A stretch of 64,000 bases of DNA from an uncultured Flavobacteriales bacterium (GTDB lineage: Bacteria > Bacteroidota > Bacteroidia > Flavobacteriales_D > Sanyastnellaceae): NCBI GenBank assembly GCA_937974555.1, contig CALJKR010000049.1, positions 17,352-81,351 on the forward strand. Direction: 5' to 3'. The position numbers and the translations under genes are program-made. Positions 44,415 to 51,678 of this stretch are shown here, one piece after another; positions within the stretch are counted from its first letter, which is position 1, and every line of letters begins with the position of its first letter. A model generated the notes under the pieces. The model was given only the letters and a program-made list of their open reading frames with translations, did not search any database and had not been told where the DNA came from.

Positions 44415-46121
44415 TTAAAAATTCATTTGATAAAGAATCATCCATTGTTTCCATCGGTAATTGGGCATATTGGTATTATCCACAACGCCGTTCCAAGTAT
44501 TGTTTTGAATAGTCAAGAAAGACTTTTCAGAAAAGACATATTTCATTCCCACTGCATTCATCCATTCTTTTCCGTTCCATTTTTGCTCATTAAAATTGGT
44601 AATCTCCCCGTTGTAGTTGACCACGGATACCATCTCATTTCCATTGTATCTCAGGTATTGCGTTCCCAATAGCGCGTGCCATTTTGCATTGAATGCAAAA
44701 TCAACACCCAATACCACACAATCCGTTTGCAAATGCGTGCTGGGGATGGGCGATTCCAATTGGCGGTCGGTTAGATCTCTTCTTAATTCAGCCTGTAGGT
44801 TTAACGACTGCGCGCCCCATTTGGCCACAACACCATCCATTCCCAACTTGGTTCTGACAAACTTGCGGGGCTCAACGGTTCCTTCGCCGCGTGTCTCTTG
44901 ATACTGACCATGACTGGCAAACCAAGAAAGGGTTTGGGACTTGTCTTTTCCGCCCACTTTTACTTCAAAACCCTGTCTATTGGGCGTTGCTACACCATAA
45001 GGGGTAATGTTGTCGTAGTAGGGCAAGTATGCGCCAAGCTCTGTTTGCAATTGTAAATTGTATAGGTTCGATTCCCGCATCAAATCCAAAAGATTCACGG
45101 TTCGCAATGATTGGTCATTGCCCGTGCGTTGAAATGCCGACAAGGATGCATTGGGATTCAGTCTTCTGGTTTGCGCACCAGGACTTCTGAATTCCGCTTC
45201 GACTCTATTCCATGTCATTTGCCAAGTCCATCTACTTTCAGGCCAGTTCAATTGGTAGGTACCGTGGATAAACTTCCCTTGCTTGTGGAGATAGTTGACA
45301 TCATTGTTTACCATTCGCTTGGACATCCCCATTTCCACTTGAACCACCTGTCCAATAGCACCCCATTTCTTGTTCCAATAACCACCCAAAGTGTGCACTG
45401 GATTTCTGAAAGAAGTGGTGGTATTGGCAGTACCTTCAATATCCCATAGATTGGCGTAGTGGTAGGAAATACCCAAATCCGCTTTGACCTTGGCATCAAT
45501 ACTCACACCTGAAAAAATTCGATCTGGAACACTCCCAAAATCTGTGGTGCGCACTCTGGATGAAAAAACGCCCCATTTCAATTCCTGAATACCTTTTGAA
45601 AACACAAAGGCGCCATCGGCCGAGACCCCTTGCTGACGCCAGGAATGATCGTTGTTATAAAAGTGATCATACTTCAATACATTCATTTGATCCGCAAATA
45701 TCTGCGGTGCTGTTGCACTCCATTCTTGATCATTGTTCCACAAGGTAAAGGGCGTCATCTTGTAATTGATATCGCCCAAAGAATATCGAACAGCATGTCC
45801 AATCAAACCGCGAACAGTGAGCTGTCTTACATCAAAGCTAACCCCTGAACCCCAGAAACCGCCGTAATCATTTCTGATACGGACCATGCCCAGAACCTCC
45901 ATCGTTTTATTGACTTGAATTTTCAAACCCAAATCCGCCAAGACATTGCCGCTATTCATCTTGGGGGCAGTCACAGAATCCGCGACAGGATTCACCAAAT
46001 GGTCACCGTAAAATTGTCCACGTGACTGTCCAATGACAGAAATCTTCCTTTCGGGATCTCCTTGTGACCAAGATGTGCCTGCAATGGCACAAAATACAAC
46101 TATTGCTATGTGCTTCTTCAT
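44415..46121 (-). CDS. Outer-membrane barrel protein, unknown family (1)
   Basis: A 568-residue exported protein with signal peptide (SWSQ). Nearly the whole chain is alternating beta strands with Trp, Tyr and Phe, ending in WMILYQMNF, a terminal-Phe outer-membrane insertion signal. It is not TonB-dependent: no plug domain or TonB box is visible and it is shorter than SusC. It lies directly after another barrel protein gene (1 base gap) and may transport or anchor glucan chains. Confidence 0.72.
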   Translation of the reverse strand: MKKHIAIVVFCAIAGTSWSQGDPERKISVIGQSRGQFYGDHLVNPVADSVTAPKMNSGNVLADLGLKIQVNKTMEVLGMVRIRNDYGGFWGSGVSFDVRQLTVRGLIGHAVRYSLGDINYKMTPFTLWNNDQEWSATAPQIFADQMNVLKYDHFYNNDHSWRQQGVSADGAFVFSKGIQELKWGVFSSRVRTTDFGSVPDRIFSGVSIDAKVKADLGISYHYANLWDIEGTANTTTSFRNPVHTLGGYWNKKWGAIGQVVQVEMGMSKRMVNNDVNYLHKQGKFIHGTYQLNWPESRWTWQMTWNRVEAEFRSPGAQTRRLNPNASLSAFQRTGNDQSLRTVNLLDLMRESNLYNLQLQTELGAYLPYYDNITPYGVATPNRQGFEVKVGGKDKSQTLSWFASHGQYQETRGEGTVEPRKFVRTKLGMDGVVAKWGAQSLNLQAELRRDLTDRQLESPIPSTHLQTDCVVLGVDFAFNAKWHALLGTQYLRYNGNEMVSVVNYNGEITNFNEQKWNGKEWMNAVGMKYVFSEKSFLTIQNNTWNGVVDNTNMPNYRWKQWMILYQMNF

Positions 46122-48065
46122 TTAGAAAAATGCTTTTAATTCAACCGATAATTCTTTTCCTTTGAAATGATCCAACTCAAAACTTTTGTCCTGAAATTCG
46201 AACCACCTGTGTCTTACGTATAATCTGGCATTTTTACCCAGATCGATATCCAATCCAAACCCATAACCCTTTCCGTACTGATTCATCGGACGGAAAGAAT
46301 TTTCATCGATGTTGGTATTGTAGTTACCCAGGGTTCTTTCCATCCCACCATATACACTCAATACGCAACGTTGCATGATTGCATAATACATTTCCAATTC
46401 AGAACTGTATTGTCTCACATACGCTTTTTCAGAAGTAATAACAATGGGAGACCACATGCGCGAAGCCGATTGGGCTTGGAACAATCCAAAAATATAAATG
46501 GGGCGATTCAAAAATATTTCACTCCACTTCATCTGAAGTTCGGCATTATTAAAATACTTGTCATACACCACAACACCAGAGGAGTCATCCGAGAGAGTGA
46601 CCGTTTGATATACATCCCTGTAGATGTCTGAATAACGATTGTATGGTCCCACCTGACTGGGGAAATTCCAACGCCACATTCTAGACCGCACCAATTGATT
46701 GACCGGATGTCCCAATGTAATTTGATTGGAAACTCTTTCGATTTCTTTGGAGCTTCCAATCCCTCCGCTCCAATGGAAATTTTTTCTTGTCCATTGGAAA
46801 TTAAAATTTACCCCTTGTCTATTGTTGGTCATTTGTCCCAATCTGGTCATCGAGGAAGCAAAGGGTTGAAGTAAAGAAGCACTACCAACAGAACCTGCAG
46901 GTATATCATTCACTGCATACTCTTTAATAGCTGTATTCCAATACAACCCTACGTTATTTACCACCTTAGGACTGATGCGGTACGCGGTCCATTCCCAAGA
47001 AAGGCCACTTTTGGATTGTGGAGAACTCCATTTGGCTTGCACCAGTTCTCCCCATCCTCTGTTGTGGTTGGGGCTGTAATATTTTCCGCCACCATATTCC
47101 ACTTTCAGTTGATGGCCCTTGAATTTCACCAACCATTCGTTGGTCACCACGTATGATCCAAACGAAACGAGCGCCAGACTATCCGTAAAGTTTTTTGCAT
47201 TGAGTGAATTGATGGAACAGCTACCCCATGAGAAGTCCTTTTTTACTTTTCCACCCCAGGAGTAATTGGGCGTCGCCACAAATCCACCGTTCAATTCGGT
47301 CTTTCCCGCAACGACCATCACCGACACCGCACCGGGCAATTGGCCTTCTAAAACCGCGCCTTGAAAAGCACGATTTCCCCATCGATTGTCTTGGTCAATC
47401 GAACCTTGTTCAAAATACTGTTGGTATCGCCCCATGATATTCCTTCCCAAAGGATCCCAGGGGTTACGCTCAAACAACATGAATCGATTGTATCCTTTGA
47501 ACGATGACATCGTTAAATCAGAAATGGCTATCCATTGGATACCACCCAGACGTGTGGACCAACTTCCCCATTGTGTTTTGAAATTTCCATACAATGTCAT
47601 TCCCAGCATTGTACCCAAATTTTTACCCAGTGTATTGGAAGACAACGGGTTTTGAATATCTGGGCGAAGAGAGTCTGCCACTTGAGCACCATAAGACGAC
47701 CCAATCTGGCCATTTAAAAACTGAAACATCCGTACATCCAGCCCCCAAGAGGAACCGTCCTTGAGATTGCCAGCGACATTAACCAATAGATTGGGAAGTT
47801 GTGCATCATCACCAATAAACAGAGACTTGGACTTCACAACATCCCCCAAAGTTGAAGTAAGGGGGTAAGACAAATCTTGTATGGTGTATGTGGAATAGAA
47901 ACGATAAAATCCATTGACCTGTATATTCTTGGTTCCCTTGGGTTCCTTTTTGGGGAAACTACCCCATTGTCGTTGGGTAGAATCCACCTGCGACCAAATG
48001 GGCATCGCACAAAATAAAAGCGCCAACACGCCCAGAGCTTTGTAATTAATCTTTCCAGTTTGCAT
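46122..48065 (-). CDS. Outer-membrane barrel protein, unknown family (2)
   Basis: A 647-residue exported protein with signal peptide (MPIWSQ). Like its neighbour it is rich in alternating aromatic beta strands and ends in LSVELKAFF. No plug or TonB box is visible. A shared phrasing such as GLDVRMFQFLNGQIG suggests a barrel interior lined for a large substrate. Its start lies within the last 20 bases of the glycosidase gene, so expression is tightly coupled. Confidence 0.7.
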   Translation of the reverse strand: MQTGKINYKALGVLALLFCAMPIWSQVDSTQRQWGSFPKKEPKGTKNIQVNGFYRFYSTYTIQDLSYPLTSTLGDVVKSKSLFIGDDAQLPNLLVNVAGNLKDGSSWGLDVRMFQFLNGQIGSSYGAQVADSLRPDIQNPLSSNTLGKNLGTMLGMTLYGNFKTQWGSWSTRLGGIQWIAISDLTMSSFKGYNRFMLFERNPWDPLGRNIMGRYQQYFEQGSIDQDNRWGNRAFQGAVLEGQLPGAVSVMVVAGKTELNGGFVATPNYSWGGKVKKDFSWGSCSINSLNAKNFTDSLALVSFGSYVVTNEWLVKFKGHQLKVEYGGGKYYSPNHNRGWGELVQAKWSSPQSKSGLSWEWTAYRISPKVVNNVGLYWNTAIKEYAVNDIPAGSVGSASLLQPFASSMTRLGQMTNNRQGVNFNFQWTRKNFHWSGGIGSSKEIERVSNQITLGHPVNQLVRSRMWRWNFPSQVGPYNRYSDIYRDVYQTVTLSDDSSGVVVYDKYFNNAELQMKWSEIFLNRPIYIFGLFQAQSASRMWSPIVITSEKAYVRQYSSELEMYYAIMQRCVLSVYGGMERTLGNYNTNIDENSFRPMNQYGKGYGFGLDIDLGKNARLYVRHRWFEFQDKSFELDHFKGKELSVELKAFF

Positions 48066-49413
48066 CGCTCCAAGTTTTAATATTCATCCATCTCGGCATG
48101 GGCATGTCCGAAGTTCTTTCTTTGACCAAAAAAGGGATATTGGCGTAACCATAATTCCCTTGCGCATCATTGATTTGTACAAATACACGATAAGCCCCAG
48201 GCACATGTGGTGCGCGGAAAGAAGCATTTTGATCTCCTTTCCTTTTCCATAATCCCTGAACCGCCATGGGAGCCGATTCAGCATCCCCGCCGGCCTTGAT
48301 GTCATTGCTCTCTGGAACAATATTCCAAATCACCTTTTTGACATCCTGGTCCACATCGCGCCACAGGCAAGCCACCTCTACAAAATCATCTGCCCATACC
48401 GTTGGAGATTGCATTGCCCCTTGTCCGTTTAATTCAATCTTCTCCACCAAAGGAGTGTATCCTTTTTTGTTTTGTGGGGCCCAGTGATCCTGTAAAACTT
48501 CTACAGATTGGGATTTACGACCTGTTGCATCAAACATCCCATACCAAGTAGAAGTAGTCTCTTGTTTATGTCCCCAAAGAAATACAAAAGAACCCATGCA
48601 GTACTTTTTATCCCATACAATTTCCTTTTCGTATCGTTCCAAGTAACTCACAGCTTTTTCTGAAGACGTTTGCTCTATCGGCGCACCCCATGATGTTTTG
48701 GCCACTTCCCAATGTCCATTGGGACCCCATTCTGTAATCAAGTAAGGACCAGTCCAACCGTAGCTGCGAATATTTTTTCTTACCTCGGCTATACCACCAT
48801 AAGTATTCACCGAATAAATATCGATATCCGGCGCATTGGCCATGATTAACTTAACTTCAGCCGGATCTAAACCCGCCGTGATGGTGGTGGTTGGATGATG
48901 AGGATCTACTTCATGGATCATTTTGGCAATGTCTTGCACTGCATTCCAAACCTTGGTATTTGAGTAAAATAAATCCACTTCATTCCCTACACCCCACAAG
49001 AGCAGAGCTGGATGGTCTTTGAATTCCATAACTACCTTTCTAAAATTCTCCAATTGATTTTTAACCTTGGCCTCGTCGTCGTAATCAAAACCATGACGTT
49101 CATGCTGAACCCAAAGTCCCAACATCACCATCATGCCCTTGTCTTGCGCAGCATCCAAAACCTCTTTGGCATTATCACTGCTCCATGTGCGCAAAGTATT
49201 GGCACCTACATTAACGGCAACATCTAAAAAATCTGAACCTCCAACCCCTTGAATGTAATACTCCTGGTTATTTACATACAAACGAAATTCGTCTTGTGCA
49301 TTGGTTTTAACCTCCACGTGTTTGGGCTGCGCCCAAAGATCTCCGTGAACCGAGAGCAAAACAGAAAGCGTGACCAGCGCGTATCGTAAGAAAGATAGGG
49401 TGACGTTTGGCAT
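48046..49413 (-). CDS. TIM-barrel glycoside hydrolase (clan A type)
   Basis: A 455-residue exported enzyme. The signal peptide ends in DLWAQ. After a short N-terminal strand region, the barrel has TLRTWSSDNAKEVLDAAQDKG, the acid/base Glu145 in LLWGVGNEVD and the nucleophile Glu228 in YLITEWGPNGHW, the GH2/GH5-like (clan A) arrangement. A C-terminal Ig-like domain of about 110 residues follows. No N-terminal jelly roll of GH2 is present. Likely an endo-beta-glucanase; exact family not certain. Start at the ATG at 49413. First gene of the operon. Confidence 0.75.
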   Translation of the reverse strand: MPNVTLSFLRYALVTLSVLLSVHGDLWAQPKHVEVKTNAQDEFRLYVNNQEYYIQGVGGSDFLDVAVNVGANTLRTWSSDNAKEVLDAAQDKGMMVMLGLWVQHERHGFDYDDEAKVKNQLENFRKVVMEFKDHPALLLWGVGNEVDLFYSNTKVWNAVQDIAKMIHEVDPHHPTTTITAGLDPAEVKLIMANAPDIDIYSVNTYGGIAEVRKNIRSYGWTGPYLITEWGPNGHWEVAKTSWGAPIEQTSSEKAVSYLERYEKEIVWDKKYCMGSFVFLWGHKQETTSTWYGMFDATGRKSQSVEVLQDHWAPQNKKGYTPLVEKIELNGQGAMQSPTVWADDFVEVACLWRDVDQDVKKVIWNIVPESNDIKAGGDAESAPMAVQGLWKRKGDQNASFRAPHVPGAYRVFVQINDAQGNYGYANIPFLVKERTSDMPMPRWMNIKTWSDANWKD

Positions 49414-49454
49414 GTGGTAAAGAAACACTAAAATTGGTTTAAACAAAAAAATAC

Positions 49455-49492
49455 TTTTTGTAAAAATAACAATTACTCTATATTAGCAAAAA
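49455..49492. promoter_or_regulatory. Divergent promoters of the glucan operon and module-protein gene
   Basis: Plus strand: TTTTTG 49455-49460, TATATTAG 49479-49486, 18-base spacing. Minus strand: TTTTTG (49487-49492) and TATTTTTA (49461-49468), also 18 apart. The palindrome-like TGTAAAAATAACA (49459-49471) lies inside the plus promoter and overlaps the minus-strand -7 element, so one regulator could control both directions. Confidence 0.55.
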
Positions 49493-49504
49493 CTATTTTT
49501 AGGT

Positions 49505-50815
49505 ATGAAATATCTTTATTTCTTGATTTCCATGATGTGCGGCACCATGGCCATGGCACAGACTTACAATGTCACCTTTCAGGTGGACATGAACACCCAA
49601 ACCGGATTTACCACCCCAGAGGTGAATGGTTCATTTAACAATTGGTGTGGCAGCTGTGCCCCAATGTCTGATCCTGACGGAGATGGGGTTTGGACACTGA
49701 CCATACCCTTGACTGCTGGAAGCTATGAATACAAATTTTCTGCTGATAACTGGGGAACACAGGAAATGTTGTTGCAAGGTAGCCCCTGTACTGTTACCAA
49801 CTTTGGTTTCACCAACCGCACTTTGAGTGTTACGGCTGATGCTACATTGCCCGTTGTTTGTTGGGGATCTTGCACTGATTGTGCTTCAACACCCAACGTA
49901 TATGACATCACATTTCAATTAGATATGACCGGACAGACTGGTTTTACCACACCTGAGGTTAATGGAACATTCAACGGATGGTGCGGAAACTGCACCGCCA
50001 TGAGTGATGCCAATGCCGACGGAATTTGGGAAGTAACTGTTTCAGTTCCAGAAGGACCTTATGAATTCAAATTTTCTGCAGACAATTGGGCGACTCAAGA
50101 AAACTTGGTCGCTGGAAGTTCATGCACCGTTACCTCTGGTCAATACACCAATCGTTTCATTGATGCTACTCAAGACACTGTTATGGCACCTGTTTGTTGG
50201 GGAAGTTGTACCGCATGCGGTCAATCCAGTGGTCCATACAATGTCACATTCAATGTAGATATGTCACAGGCAGGTATTAATTTCACTACACCTGAAGTGA
50301 ACGGCACCTTCAATAACTGGTGCGGCAATTGCGCGGCAATGTCAGATCCCGAGGGAGATGGAATTTGGAGTATCACCATCCCGTTGAATACTGGCGTATA
50401 CACCTACAAATTCTCCTATGACAACTGGGCTGGCCAAGAGGAATTACCTGTTGGCGGTACTTGTACTTTTACCGAAAATGGATTTACCAACAGAACCATC
50501 ACCGTTGGAGAAAACACATCGCTCACTGCTGTTTGTTGGCAATCTTGCGATGCGTGTGTCACTGGCATCGAGAATCAAGAGAAGGACGCCATCCAAATAT
50601 ACCCCAATCCGGCGCACACTTCGGTAACGATTACTGGAACAATGAATGGCCAACAATTGCTGATTAGAAATGCATTGGGCCAAGTGGTTCGCTCTATTCA
50701 AGTGCAACAATCCATCACCAACCTTGACCTTTCAGGAATGAATGCAGGTTTTTACATGATGGAATGCTTGTCAGATGGTGTTGTGAAATCGACGAGAACT
50801 TTGGTCATTGAATAA
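49505..50815 (+). CDS. T9SS protein with three cysteine-rich binding modules
   Basis: A 436-residue exported protein. Three modules of about 110 residues (about 21-355) each start with VTFQVDM-like strands, contain EVNGSFNNWCGSCA and D.W..QE, and close with VCWGSC..C; each has about six cysteines. The C-terminus IQIYPNPAHTSVTI... is a T9SS sorting domain. It is the simplest of three paralogs in the locus and probably binds starch-like or beta-glucan chains at the cell surface. It has its own promoter, divergent from the hydrolase operon. Confidence 0.82.
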   Translation: MKYLYFLISMMCGTMAMAQTYNVTFQVDMNTQTGFTTPEVNGSFNNWCGSCAPMSDPDGDGVWTLTIPLTAGSYEYKFSADNWGTQEMLLQGSPCTVTNFGFTNRTLSVTADATLPVVCWGSCTDCASTPNVYDITFQLDMTGQTGFTTPEVNGTFNGWCGNCTAMSDANADGIWEVTVSVPEGPYEFKFSADNWATQENLVAGSSCTVTSGQYTNRFIDATQDTVMAPVCWGSCTACGQSSGPYNVTFNVDMSQAGINFTTPEVNGTFNNWCGNCAAMSDPEGDGIWSITIPLNTGVYTYKFSYDNWAGQEELPVGGTCTFTENGFTNRTITVGENTSLTAVCWQSCDACVTGIENQEKDAIQIYPNPAHTSVTITGTMNGQQLLIRNALGQVVRSIQVQQSITNLDLSGMNAGFYMMECLSDGVVKSTRTLVIE

Positions 50816-50831
50816 CCCATATTTAAAGAAT

Positions 50832-50860
50832 AAAAAAGGCTGGATTTTCCAGCCTTTTTT
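50832..50860. terminator. Bidirectional terminator
   Basis: AAAAAAGGCTGG and CCAGCCTTTTTT pair around a 5-base loop between two convergent genes (module protein and Nudix regulator), with T-runs on both strands. Confidence 0.88.
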
Positions 50861-50865
50861 TATGT

Positions 50866-51591
50866 CTAAAATTCAACGACCGATCCACTTTCTCGGTACT
50901 CGTCAAATTGTTTTTTATCGAACCTGTACAGGGTAGATGGGCGATGACGAACATTGATTTGTGATTCATCTAACCTTTTGAGAAAACTCATTCCATTCAC
51001 CTTTTTCCTGAAATTACCTTTATCGTATTGCTTCACCAAAACTGTTTCGAACAATTCTTGCAATTCAGTTAACGTAAATTTCTGAGGCAAAACACGGGTC
51101 CAAATGGGTTCTCTTTTGATCAAGCTTCTCAAAGAATTTAAACACTCCATTAAAATTGCTTTGTGGTCGAATGCCAATTTTGGAATTCGCTTCACGCTAT
51201 GCCATTTGATGTCATTGGCCCAACTGGATGCCATCGGGGAAATTTCTTTGATTTCTACCAAGGCAAAATAAGCCACCGTTATTACCCTACCCAATGGATG
51301 TCGGTCCACCTTACCAAAGGTTTTCACTTGGCGCATGGACATGTCCTTGAGTTGGGTCAAATCACGTAAAACGCGATCAGCTGCGGAATCCAAATCTTCA
51401 TGTGGGTATACCAAATCACCGGGTAATGCCCAATCCCCTTCGAAAGGAGCTTGTCCGCGTTGAATCAACAAAACCTTGAGCTCTTTTTCATGATAACCAA
51501 ATATGACACAATCCACCGAGAAGGCCGATTTAAAAAACGCATCAATGGGTATCGAATACATATCCTGAGAGGTCTCCTTTTTCTTTGCCAT
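50866..51591 (-). CDS. Nudix-domain transcriptional regulator (NrtR/AraR-like)
   Basis: A 241-residue protein. An N-terminal Nudix-like domain (residues about 18-145) shows ALPGDLVYPHEDLDSAADRVLRDL, with the Nudix helix changed from the catalytic REUxEE pattern, as in Nudix-type regulators that bind rather than hydrolyse nucleotide sugars or ADP-ribose. The C-terminal part (about 155-235) is a winged helix (LTELQELFETVL, NVRHRPSTLYRFDKKQFDEY). In Bacteroidota this class includes AraR. It is divergent from the 908-residue module-protein gene and could regulate the locus. Confidence 0.82.
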   Translation of the reverse strand: MAKKKETSQDMYSIPIDAFFKSAFSVDCVIFGYHEKELKVLLIQRGQAPFEGDWALPGDLVYPHEDLDSAADRVLRDLTQLKDMSMRQVKTFGKVDRHPLGRVITVAYFALVEIKEISPMASSWANDIKWHSVKRIPKLAFDHKAILMECLNSLRSLIKREPIWTRVLPQKFTLTELQELFETVLVKQYDKGNFRKKVNGMSFLKRLDESQINVRHRPSTLYRFDKKQFDEYRESGSVVEF

Positions 51592-51620
51592 TTTTTAATT
51601 CATGAATTGTTTCAATGTAG

Positions 51621-51651
51621 TTTTTGTACACGTTACAATTAGTTATCTTCG
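51621..51651 (+). promoter_or_regulatory. Promoter with TGTACACGTTACA element
   Basis: TTTTTG (51621-51626) and TATCTTCG (51644-51651) are 17 bases apart. Between them TGTA-N5-TACA (51625-51637) is a clean palindrome. The same TTTTTGT-N7-ACAATTA frame occurs at 49455 and, inverted, at 39613. It drives the module protein and GH16 genes and is beside the Nudix regulator gene. Confidence 0.6.
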
Positions 51652-51678
51652 TGGCAAAACTAATTAGAAATTCATCCT

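Noticed and set aside
48046..49413. GH2 beta-glucuronidase or beta-galactosidase
   Set aside because: The barrel motifs are clan A, but the N-terminal jelly-roll domain of GH2 is missing.
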